Part shown: positions 18,723 through 27,514 of the stretch, in pieces
Layout: each line of letters begins with the position of its first letter
Numbering within the stretch: the stretch's first letter is position 1
Source of the DNA: Mastigamoeba balamuthi
Lineage: Eukaryota; Evosea; Mastigamoebida; Mastigamoebidae
Direction: 5' to 3'
NCBI GenBank assembly: GCA_902651635.1
Contig: CACRSC010001917.1
Location: forward strand, 321,180-367,882
Length of the DNA stretch: 46,703 nucleotides
Translations under genes and position numbers: made by a program
The notes under the pieces: model-generated
Seen by the model: the letters and a program-made list of their open reading frames with translations, nothing else
The model's database searches: none
What the model was told of the DNA's origin: nothing

Positions 18723-20525
18723 ATGTGCGGCATCTTCGGCATCGTGACGGCCAACGACGAGGCGCTGGGACCGCTGCTGATCGAGGCAGCCAAGCGCCTG
18801 ACGTACCGCGGCTACGACAGCGTGGGCATCGCGACCATCTCGGGCGGCCTCATCGACCTGCGCAAGGACGCCGGCCGCGTGCCCGACGTCGCCGAGCGCC
18901 TGCACATGTCCGACATGCGTGGCACGCGCGGCATCGCGCAGCTGCGCTGGGCGACGTTCGGGGAGCCCAGCAGGGCCAACTCGCAGCCGCACCTCGACAG
19001 CGAGGGCCGCATGGTCGGCGCGCACAACGGCAACGTCGTCAACAACGCAGAGCTGCGCCGCGAGTTCGCAGCCGAGGGCATGGAGGTGCGCAGCGACAAC
19101 GACGGCGAGAGCTGCGTGCACGCAGTCGAGCGGTTCGTGCGCAGGGGGCACTGCGTCGCGGAGGCCGTGCGGATGGCCCACGCGGTGCTGCAGGGCGACT
19201 ACGCGTTCGTCGTCGGCAGGCTCGGCGAGGAGACGCTCGTGGCGCTCAAGAAGGGCTCGGGCCTCGTCGTGGGCGTCGGAGAGGGCTTCACGTGCGTCTC
19301 GTCGGACCTGCCGTCGATCCTGCCGCTCACGCGGAGGGTCGTCCGCGTCGAGGACGGCGAGATCGTGACGCTCTGGCACGACCGGGTCGAGCTGCGCGCC
19401 ATCGACGCCACCGGCTGCTGCACGCGCGTGGTGGAGCGCGCCCCCGAGGTGGCGACCGTCTCGATCGAGGCCGCGACCAAGGGCGGCCACGCGCACTTCA
19501 TGCTCAAGGAGATCCGCGAGCAGGGCGCCGTGGCCCGCGAGCTGCTGCACGTGCTGGGCGCCAGCAACGACGCGCGCAGCGTCGCCGAGCGCCTGCGGGC
19601 CGCGCGCAACGTGTTCCTGGTGGGCTGCGGGACGAGCTACCACGCGTGCGTCGCGGGCAGCGTCTTCCTGTCGCGGGTGGCCGGGCGCGTGGCCATCCCG
19701 GTGCTGGCCCCGCAGTTCGCCGAGCAGTACGCCGGGGGCGCGCGCAGCGGGGACGTGGGGGTCTTCGTGAGCCAGAGCGGCGAGACCAAGGACGTGCTGA
19801 GCGCTCTGCAGGCCGCGCGTGCCCGCGGGGTCGCGTGCTTCGGCGTGACCAACGTGGTGGGGTCGTCGCTGGCCAAGGCCGCCGAGGCCGCGCTGCCGCT
19901 CTGCTGCGGCTACGAGATCTCCGTGCCGGCCACCAAGACGTTCACCAACCAGCTCGTCCTGTTCCTCTACCTCGCGCTCTGCGCCGCCGGCAAGGCGCCC
20001 GACGACGAGCTGCGCGGCGTGCCGGGCCTCATCGAGGCGACGCTCGACCAGTGCGAGCCCCAGGTCCGCGCCCTGGTGCCGGCGCTGAACCAGTGGGACG
20101 ACCTCTACTGCCTGGGCCTCGGCACGACGCTCCCCGCTGCCCTCGAGGGCGCCCTGAAGCTCAAGGAGATCACCTACGCGCACTGCGAGGGCATGCTCTC
20201 GACAGAGTTCAAGCACGGGCCGCTCTCGGCCGTCACCGAGGGCTTCCCCGTCGTCTTCGTGGCGCCGCCGGACCAGGTGCCCGCGATCGTCAGCGGGCTG
20301 AACGAGGTCGCCTGCAGGGGTGCGAGGGCCGTCGTGGTGGGCCAGGACGACCCCAGGCTCCGCGCGTACGCCAGCGACGTCGTGGCGCTGCCGCAGGCGA
20401 GCCCGGAGGTGACCGCGCTGCTGGCCGTGCTGCCGCTGCAGCTCATGTCCTACCACATGTCGGTGATGCGCGGCTACGACCCCGACTTCCCTCGCAACCT
20501 CTCGAAGACCCTGACCGTCGACTGA
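18723..20525 (+). CDS. GFAT: Glutamine-fructose-6-phosphate aminotransferase
   Basis: Makes glucosamine-6-P from fructose-6-P and glutamine, the entry step to UDP-GlcNAc, chitin and glycoproteins. One exon, 600 residues, close to bacterial GlmS and shorter than animal GFAT (about 680). The start is fixed by MCGIFGIV, whose Cys2 is the glutaminase nucleophile. RWATFGEPSRAN, HNGNVVNNAELR (oxyanion loop) and SDNDGE follow; the common HTRWATHG reads QLRWATFG, a noticeable change. The isomerase half has GCGTSYHAC, SQSGETKDVLSAL, STEFKHGPLSA and the C-terminal RNLSKTLTVD. GNPDA, running the reverse direction, lies 7 kb downstream. Lack of introns and bacterial-like size hint at possible transfer, which needs a phylogeny. 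Confidence 0.93.
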   Translation: MCGIFGIVTANDEALGPLLIEAAKRLTYRGYDSVGIATISGGLIDLRKDAGRVPDVAERLHMSDMRGTRGIAQLRWATFGEPSRANSQPHLDSEGRMVGAHNGNVVNNAELRREFAAEGMEVRSDNDGESCVHAVERFVRRGHCVAEAVRMAHAVLQGDYAFVVGRLGEETLVALKKGSGLVVGVGEGFTCVSSDLPSILPLTRRVVRVEDGEIVTLWHDRVELRAIDATGCCTRVVERAPEVATVSIEAATKGGHAHFMLKEIREQGAVARELLHVLGASNDARSVAERLRAARNVFLVGCGTSYHACVAGSVFLSRVAGRVAIPVLAPQFAEQYAGGARSGDVGVFVSQSGETKDVLSALQAARARGVACFGVTNVVGSSLAKAAEAALPLCCGYEISVPATKTFTNQLVLFLYLALCAAGKAPDDELRGVPGLIEATLDQCEPQVRALVPALNQWDDLYCLGLGTTLPAALEGALKLKEITYAHCEGMLSTEFKHGPLSAVTEGFPVVFVAPPDQVPAIVSGLNEVACRGARAVVVGQDDPRLRAYASDVVALPQASPEVTALLAVLPLQLMSYHMSVMRGYDPDFPRNLSKTLTVD

Positions 20526-20632
20526 CACACGAGTCGATCCACGCGGCAGCTCCTTGACACTCCCACACAGCCCCAGCTGGCCAAAACGATCCGAAATCAA
20601 TTGCACTACAAACTGGATCCCGATAATAGTAT

Positions 20633-20637
20633 AAAAA
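20633..20637 (-). terminator. Pol III T-run after tRNA-Val
   Basis: On the minus strand the tRNA is followed by one base (A) and then TTTTT, the usual RNA polymerase III stop. Confidence 0.8.
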
Positions 20638-20638
20638 T

Positions 20639-20711
20639 GGTTCGACTGGGGTTCGAACCCAGGACCCTACGCGTGTGAGGCGTATGATATAACCAACTAA
20701 TCTATCGAACC
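20639..20711 (-). tRNA. tRNA-Val (CAC)
   Basis: Minus strand folds into a full cloverleaf: acceptor GGTTCGA/TCGAACC, anticodon stem TACGC/GCGTA with loop CTCACAC (anticodon CAC, Val), T stem CTGGG/CCCAG with loop TTCGAAC. No intron and no encoded CCA. The anticodon loop has C at position 32 and U33 as expected. Confidence 0.93.
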
Positions 20712-20983
20712 CTTCACAAAATTGCTTTTCCGCCTGTGCATACAGAACCCCCATCCTTCCGCGCCTTTCAGGATTCCGACACATCTTAGTCACCGTCTCC
20801 TCTCGGTGCTCACGTCGTTTTGTTGAATAAGAATCGCACACCATCATCGTTCGTTTCAATTCAATTCTGTCCAGCCCATACGCCAAACTGCGATTTGTCT
20901 TTTCTCTCGCACCAGATCCGTCAGAAAACGACGAGCAAAATCGAACACACACACCGCACGCACAACACGCGCAACGCAACGGC

Positions 20984-22839
20984 ATGCACCTGCACAGCGC
21001 CAGCGCAGCCTCGGAGGGGGTCGAGATGACGGCCGACGCCGTGTGCCGCTCGTACGAGCTCGTCGTGACGTCGCGCGCCCGCGGGGCCTCGCGCGGCGTC
21101 TACAAGCTGCGCAGGGGCGCCGCCGAGCGCGCCGGCCGGCAGCTGTACGTCGTCGTGGCCTTCGGGGGCAGGGCCACGCCGCCGGAGATCCTCTGCGAGA
21201 GCAGGGGCGTCCTGGACGAGGAGGGCGCGGCGGTGCTCTACAGGGGGCCCACGCCGCCGCCGAGATCCGTGTATCTTCTCTCGAACCAGGAATCCTAGGA
21301 ATCAGGAATCCCAGGCCCTGGAATCAAGGCAGACCGAACAAAGGGTGTACTCTATTGACACGCTGTGTCGTCACGCACGCGCGCTGCGGGAGATATTTGG
21401 CAGGCAGGATTCTGTTATCTCAGAATATATCCAACCCCCCCGTAGCGGCCGCCGTTGATGGACGACGCAACGCGGGTCGCGCGCCAGTGCGTGAGGTGCG
21501 TGAGGGACCCCGGGACCGACCTGGCGCTGCTCGAGGCCGCGCTGGCGGTGCTCGAGGAGCTCGCCGCGCGCGGCGACGTCAACATGCGGTCGGTGCTGGG
21601 CCTCTGCGGCGCCCTCGACGCCTGCGCTGCCGCCCTCGAGCGCCTCCAGGGCGACGCGTCTCCCACAGATTCCACGGCACGCGTGCGCTTCTCCCCGCGC
21701 CCCGCACTCCGTCCGCGTGCCGAGCAACAGCGACCGCAGATGCGCGAGTCTGCGGCGGGCGTCCTGTGGTCGCTGTGCGTGGCGCACGAGCAGAACAAGC
21801 GCAGGTGCGCCGTGGCGGTGGCTCCGCTCGTGCGCGCGCTCTCCGACGCAGACGACGGCGTCTCGCGCATGGCCGCGATGGCCCTGTGGAGCGCCGCCTA
21901 CGGGATCCCCGAGAACCAGTCCTCCATCGTCGACGCGGGCGCCGTGCCCCTGCTCAGTCCGGACCCTCCGCCCTCTCCCTCCCGCCCCAATCAACTGACT
22001 GCTCTGGCGCCCGCACAGCGGGGCTCATTCTCGAGGAGGGCCGCGGCCAGGAGACCAAGAGGGCCGCGACGGGGGCCCTGTGGCACCTGTCGTACCTGCC
22101 CCGGGCGCGCGACGGCATAGCGTCGTCGGCGCGGCTGCTGGGGTGGCTGATCGCCTCGACGGGCGAGCGCGAGGACGAGGTCAACGGCACCGAGCACAGC
22201 CTCGTGGCCGGCCTGCTGCTCGGCAGCCTCAGCGCGTCCCCGGGCGCCGCCGCCGCGATAGAGGCCGCCGGGGGCCTCGGGTGCCTGCGGGCGTGGGTGT
22301 CGGCGCGGGACTCGCGCGTCTACACGCTGCGCTGCCTTGTGTGGACGACGCTCAGGCCGCTGGTCGACCTGCTGGCCTCGCAGCACGGGCCCGCCAGGGA
22401 GCTGGGGTGCTTCCTGGTCGCCTGCATGGCGCGGGCCGGCGCCGAGGCCCCGAAGCTGTTCATGGAGGGCGCCGTGGACGCGCTCAAGGGCCTCGCGAGG
22501 GACGCGGACCCCGCGCAGGCCCGCGCGGTCGCGCTTGCCAAGGAGGCACTGGGCCACCTCGGCATCCAGTGCCCCGATGCTGCCGCGGACGAGGAGCCGC
22601 AGGGCACGCATGAGAGCGCTGCGGAGGACCGCCGGCCCGGTTCAGGCAGCCCGAGGCCCGCGGAGAGCGCGCAGGCGTGCCTCGTCTGCTGCGACGGCCC
22701 CAGGGAGGTGTGCTTCGTGCCCTGCGGCCACGTCGTCACGTGCTCGCGCTGCGCGGCGATCCTGCTGGCCCGCAAGGACCGCTGCATCGTCTGCCGCGCC
22801 GAGGTTGCCACCACCGTGGTCCCCAAGTACCTCTCCTAG
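20984..22839 (+). CDS. Armadillo-repeat protein with C-terminal RING finger
   Basis: Exons 20984-21268, 21446-21682, 21740-21956 and 22019-22839 give about 519 residues. The middle is alpha-helical armadillo/HEAT-like repeat (MRESAAGVLWSLC, MAAMALWSAAYGIPENQSSI, TKRAATGALWHLSYL). The C-terminus has a C3HC4 RING of the XIAP/MIB kind: CLVCCDGPREVCFVPCGH, then CSRC, then CIVC. These features suggest an E3 ubiquitin ligase with an armadillo substrate-binding part. The start could be ATG 20984 or 21026. Intron 2 (57 nt) is in frame and could be retained; the joined armadillo motif reads better when it is removed. Intron 3 has the branch-like CAACTGAC. Confidence 0.82.
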
Positions 22840-22896
22840 TGGCCCCCCCGCACGCAAGTCCCCCGCAGTCCGCCTCGCACTCACAATTCACTTGCG

Positions 22897-23165
22897 GTAA
22901 GTTACATGCACACAGAGGAGTACCACACATGCAGGCTCAGCTACAGTTGATTTGTACCTATGTCTACACACTCTCCGGCGAGGCTCGGTACAATTGATTT
23001 GTGCAACCGGGGGACTTCAGTCCTGAGAGAGCGGCCCTCCTACGCGCGTCTCGCGCATCCCGTCTCGGAATCACAATTGTGATTCGCTCGCGAGCGCAAG
23101 CAAGTAACATGCGCGCATAGGAGAGGACCACACATGTATGGCTCAGGTACAGTTGATTTGTACAA
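22897..23165 (+). repeat. Two direct repeats and a perfect palindrome downstream of the armadillo-RING gene
   Basis: A unit of about 60 bp occurs at about 22899-22958 and 23102-23162 (shared ACCACACATG and ACAGTTGATTTGTAC). ACAATTGATTTGTGCAACCG (22991-) is repeated as ACAGTTGATTTGTACAACCG (23151-). Between them lies an 18-bp perfect palindrome, GAATCACAATTGTGATTC, at 23068-23085. No coding frame. Confidence 0.7.
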
Positions 23166-23252
23166 CCGGGGGACTCCCCCCTCTCCGCACCGAGGGGCAG
23201 TCTGCTGCGTGCGTGCGTGCTTAAATAGAGTCCAGTCGTGCGCAGGAGACCC

Positions 23253-23606
23253 TCAGAGCCCTCGCTGGGGCGCGGGGGCCAGGGCGCAGCGCGGGCGCAG
23301 GAGCGACGCGTGGCTGAACGCGGCCCCCGTGTACACGAGGTCCCCCTTGCGGGCCAGGTCGCGCCTGTCGGCGGCGGCCAGCGCGCCGAGGCAGCCCAGG
23401 GCGACGGCGAAGCCCAGCAGCTCGGGAGAGACGGCGAGGCGCGGCGCGGGGCCCGCGAGACGCGCCGCTGCGGGCGACCGGGACGCAGCGGGGCTGGCCG
23501 AGCAGTACGAAGCGAACAGCACCGCAAAGGCGAAGAGCAGCGGCACACTGGCGGCCGCCGCGACGGCGCAGGCGCGGCCGAGCGACGTGCGCAGGAGTGC
23601 GGGCAT
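23253..23606 (-). CDS. Small predicted membrane protein, unknown
   Basis: An intact 117-residue frame. Two hydrophobic stretches are visible: about residues 13-34 (AVAAAASVPLLFAFAVLFAS) and about 64-82 (ELLGFAVALGCLGALAAA). They are separated by an Ala/Pro/Ser-rich segment and followed by a charged tail (DRRDLARKGDLVYTGAAFSH). I do not recognise a family. It is divergent from INTS8 with 396 bp between the starts. Moderate support only, since GC-rich DNA keeps frames open by chance, but the two membrane segments argue for a real gene. Confidence 0.5.
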   Translation of the reverse strand: MPALLRTSLGRACAVAAAASVPLLFAFAVLFASYCSASPAASRSPAAARLAGPAPRLAVSPELLGFAVALGCLGALAAADRRDLARKGDLVYTGAAFSHASLLRPRCALAPAPQRGL

Positions 23607-23912
23607 TGGCGTGGGGTGGTAGAGGTGGAGGAGGTGGAGGGAGAAGGGCCAGTGGCCTGGGCTGCTTTTTTTCTTTTGTGAGCCGGGGAGATTCCTCGAC
23701 GGGGAACTAAGTAGGCAGGTAGGCTCCTGCCTGTCATGCTGTTGACGTGGCCGCTATCAGGACGGAACTTAGGTACACACACATCGCCACAATTACACTC
23801 CTTCCGCTGAAACTTGCCCCGAGCGATCCCCGGGTGGGTGGGGACGGCGTAGGTCCCCCGGCATTGCTTGGGATAAAACCGCCTGTCCCGTTTTGTCTCT
23901 GTCCTACTCTTT

Positions 23913-23950
23913 CCGATATTCCTGTCCCGTGATATTTTCCGGGATATTCG
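23913..23950. promoter_or_regulatory. GATATT motif cluster upstream of INTS8
   Basis: Three GATATT copies in 34 bp (23915, 23931, 23943), two of them making GATATTTTCCGGGATATTCG, about 55-90 bp before the INTS8 start. Similar sequences precede STX16, RPS5 and U1. Confidence 0.45.
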
Positions 23951-24002
23951 GATTGAGTAGGAAGGAATCTGGGCATCACACAACAACATAGGGGCGCAGG
24001 CG

Positions 24003-27000
24003 ATGGAGGCCGTCGAGGACAAGATCGTGGAGCTGCCGCGCCCCGTCTCGTGGTTCGAGCTCGTCTTCGACCCGCAGACCAACCTCGACGTACCCTCCCC
24101 CGCTCCCGCCACGCAATGACACGTCACACCCCCGCACAGGTCGCCCGCCTGCAGAGCGACGCGCGCGGGCCCGTCGCTGCGGCCCTCGAGGCTGTCCAGG
24201 GCCTCCTGGAGGCCTCGGAGGCGCCCGCGCCCTCGCGCTCGGCCGCGGGCGGCGCGCCCTGGCGCCAGTCGGCCCTCGCCATGGCCGCGCGCACGTGCAC
24301 GGCCGTCGAGGTGCCCCTGCAGGCCCTCGAGAAGGCCCTCCCCCTGCCCCACTACCACAAGTTCATCTCGTGCCCCGAGGCCGCCCACAGCGACTCCCCG
24401 TGAGCGAGCAGCCTCAGCAGCCCCTCCTCCTCCCTGACTCGCCCTGCCTCAGGTTCCTGCAGACGGCGCAGCACAGGGACGCTGTGCGAGACTCGCTCAG
24501 GGCCGACGCGCGAGGCTCGGCGCCCGCAGAGTCGGTCGACGCGCTCAGGCGGTGGCTGGCCGTCGCGGACGCGTCCGACGCGGCGGTGGCCCGCTGCTGC
24601 CTGGCGGTGCGCTCGGAGCTGGCCGACGCCGCGCTCATGGCGGGCGACGCGCGCGGGGCCGCCGAGCTGCTGCGTGAGGCCGTGGCGCTGCTCGACGCGG
24701 GCGTCTGCGCCGCCCCGCACTGCGACGCCCCGCCCGAGCGCATCCGCGCCGCGCTGGTCACCGCCGACGCGCTCGCCTCGGACTCGGGCGCCCCGTGGGA
24801 GCGGTTCGCCCCTGCGCCCGTCGCCAGGGTCGAGGCCGCGCGGGGCCGCAAGGACGCCGCGGGCGTGCTGGACGAGCTCGCCAGGGACACGGCCGCCAGG
24901 GCCGCGGGCGCCCGGGCCGACCAGCCGCTGCTCTCGCACGCGTTCAGGAGCGAGGCGTGCCTCGCCGAGGAGGTCGGGGAGGCCGGGCGCGCCGCGGCGG
25001 AGCACCTGTGCGCCGTGCACTACGCGGCGGCGGGGGCGGGGGCCGCGCCGGAGCCCCGGGCGACGCTGGGGTCCCTGAGGCCCGCAGACGCGGTCAACGC
25101 GGCGCGCAGGGCCGTGCGCGCGGCGAGGGAGGCCGGGGGCGACGCGCTCGTGCACAGGCTCGTGGGGGCCATCAAGCCCCAGCTGCTGCTCGCGCTGTCG
25201 CGCGGCAGGAGCTCTCTGCTGTGCTCTCCGAAGCCGCCTGACGGTACGCGGCTCTGCCGAGGGGGCGCAGGGGGGAATATCTTTTGGATATTTTCGGGGT
25301 TTTTCCTTTTCCGGGCGAACCCATAAGGCGAGTTTTGGCGCCCGTTTACGAAACGCGCACGCGGTCCAACCCTGGGACTTCATACGTACCTGGCGTTTGG
25401 TGAATCCTGCGATCAGGCAGGTGGGACACTCATCGCGTGGTTTGGCCATTGCACTTCGGCCCGGCCTGCGGTGCGAACTCCCTTCGGGGAGGCTCGGACG
25501 CTTAATTTATGGCGGCTGGGGGAGCGCTCGACGCTCCCCCTCTAACGCCCTTTCACAAATCCAAAGACAAGAAATCTGAGATCAAGTATCCCTCACATAC
25601 GCTGACGTAGATGTTCGGCTCCGAACACATGCGCGTGACGTGACGCTCTAACACGTGTCATTACGTGTCACAGCACATTCATCTTATTTTCTTGCGGTGT
25701 ACTGAATTTGGGTATTTTCATTACGATTGATGACGCATCATCTGACGGACACACCGTGTCCCGACGTTTCACCATCGTCTCACACGTCATGCGCGGAACC
25801 GCCTGACGCGTGGGCACAGCCGCGGCCCAGCGCAGCCCCGCCAAGGCTGCGCCGCGCGGGCTGTGGAACGCGGTTCTCGAGTCGTGGGACGCGCACGCCG
25901 TGACGCAGGCCGCGCGCGACCTGCACGTCGACCCGCAGCGGGCCGCCGACTACGCCCGCAGGCGCGCCGAGTGCGCCACGCGCCGCGGCCTGCTCACGGG
26001 CGCCTCTGCCGTGCACCCCCCGACCCCGGACGACTTTGTCGCCACGCTCCGCACGCGCCACGCGCCCCTCTCGGAGCTCGTGCGCCCCCTTCCCCTCCGC
26101 CTCCTCCAAAGAAGGAGGGGACACTCGATGACACCCTGCGACGGGCACACCCGGGCAGGAGGCGGTGGCTGCGGAGCTGATGAGCCAGGGGAGGCTGGAG
26201 CAGCTCAAGGTGATGGCGCGGCGGGCGCCAGCGATGCCGCGGCCGCGGGAGGCGCAGGTGGCGGCGGACATGCTGAGCGCGGGGATGCGCGCCTACGCGG
26301 CGTTTGTCGAGTCGCTGGCCCCGCCCGCGTCGCCCGCGCAGATCGAGGAGGCGCTCACGACGCTCGTCGCCGCCGGGGGCCAGTCGCCCAGCGCCTGGTC
26401 GCCCCTGTCGCGCGTGGGCGACACGCGGCCGCTGGAGGCGCTGGCGACGGCGCTGGCGGCCGCCGAGAGCCAGCAGGCGGCGCTGCGCCGCGAGAAGAAC
26501 CCCCAGAAGAAGCCCCGGCGCTGCGTCCACGAGCTCGACGTCGCGCGGCACGGCGGGCCCGAGGCCTGCGTGCGCCTGCGGCTGCGCGCGGCGCTGGGGC
26601 CGAGCGCGGCGAGCCTGAGGCTGGCGGTGCTGGAGAGGCTCGTCGACGTGGCGGCGACGGCCCAGGGGCGCGGGGCCGACGGCAGGCCGGCGACGGCGCT
26701 GGGCGACGCGCACTACGACGCGGGCAGGTTCGACGTGGCGCTGCGCTACTACCTGCTCGGCGCGTGCCTCGAGGGGTGCGACCTCGGCGTGCCGGCGTCG
26801 TTCTGCACCGTCATACCACGTGTCGTCAAGTGCCTCACCAGAATCCAGGGTATCTTCTCTCTTCCGATTTCCCGCACGATGACGTCAGTCAGCTGATTCA
26901 GACCCCCCCCCCTGCGTAGCGTTCGTGCAGGCGGCGGCGGTGTGCCAGCTCGAGAGCCCGGTGAGGGTGGCCAAGGCGCTGTCCTTGATACGCCGCGCCC

Positions 27001-27321
27001 CGGCGTCACGGCTCGGGACGCTGAACGACTCGCACTACCTGGGGTTCTTCTGGGAGATGCCCATACTCGAGTATCTCGTCTGTGAGTGGGAATCCCATCC
27101 AGGATTCAGGATTTCTCACGAGATTTGGCTACTCTGCAGATACGCACACGCAGAAGCTCAAGACGCACAAGAAGGTGTCGCTGCTCATGCACGTAGTGGG
27201 GCTGCCAGAGGCCAACGAGTACAACGGGCAGGACCTCAGGGCGCCTCTGATCCAAGGGCTGCGCACCGGCCTGATGCGCTGCCTCATACGCGACTACCTC
27301 TTCCAGCATCCCTGCCAGTGA
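24003..27321 (+). CDS. INTS8: Integrator complex subunit 8
   Basis: INTS8 joins Integrator to PP2A; the complex cleaves snRNA 3' ends and attenuates Pol II. Exons: 24003-24089, 24140-24399, 24453-25243, 25820-26079, 26159-26849, 26920-27081 and 27140-27321, all phases matching, about 810 residues (human 995). N-terminal WFELVFD corresponds to the family WFEF motif that contacts PP2A. The C-terminus is clearest: GDAHYDAGRFDVALRYYLLG, then NDSHYLGFFWEMPILEYLVY (human wording is ADIYFATNQYSAALHYYLQA and DYIWDVTILEYL). The helical middle is Ala-rich. Intron 3 (25244-25819, 576 nt) is about ten times longer than its neighbours and holds a U1 snRNA gene; the split codon G|CC (Ala) across it shows that both halves belong to one gene. 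Confidence 0.85.
25275..25297. promoter_or_regulatory. Possible U1 upstream element inside INTS8 intron 3
   Basis: GAATATCTTTTGGATATTTTC, an inverted pair of the GATATT motif, ends about 85 bp upstream of the U1 5' end. Its resemblance to the motif before INTS8 itself suggests that U1 has its own promoter within the intron. Inference only. Confidence 0.35.
25382..25543 (+). ncRNA. U1 snRNA, in INTS8 intron 3, with altered 5' end
   Basis: U1 recognises 5' splice sites. About 162 nt (human 164). 5' end AUACGUACCUGGC, against the usual AUACUUACCUGGC. Stem-loop 1: CCUGC/GCAGG closing a GAUCA loop (U1-70K site). Stem-loop 2: GGCC/GGCC closing AUUGCACUUC (U1A site; human AUUGCACUCC). Sm site AAUUUAUGG at 25504-25512. 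Stem-loop 4: GGGGGAGCG/CGCUCCCCC. Order and spacing fit U1 throughout. The U-to-G change at position 5 pairs with donor position +4, and the donors of this genome favour C there. Same strand as the host gene. Confidence 0.94.
25563..25572 (+). promoter_or_regulatory. 3'-box-like sequence after U1
   Basis: AAAGACAAGA, about 20 nt past the mature U1 end, resembles the metazoan snRNA 3' box (core AAARNNAGA) that directs Integrator cleavage; it has one extra A. The position is as expected. Confidence 0.45.
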
Positions 27322-27514
27322 TCACACAGTGACCACACACAATTGATGGTCGCCGCGCCATCCTGAGAATTTCTCGAGAACAGAAATAGACCGAAATCTG
27401 GGGCCGTTTTCAACACCCCGGAGATAAGTGAATCTCGCTGAGGAAACTGATTGAAAACCCACAGGCACAGTCCCCGACACAACTGCCGGATTTCTCTTCT
27501 GCCCACCCAGCACG

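Noticed and set aside
18486-20606. A 706-codon open frame antisense to GFAT, and similar long antisense frames over TRM13, GH3 and the RING-like/KCTD gene
   Set aside because: Very GC-rich codon use (G/C at third positions) keeps other frames open. The products are Arg/Ala/Gly-rich with no motifs, while the sense frame encodes a clear enzyme.
25244-25819. INTS8 as two separate genes divided by the U1 locus
   Set aside because: Donor G|GTACGC and acceptor CACAG|CC are phase-compatible, and the combined length and motif order fit INTS8.
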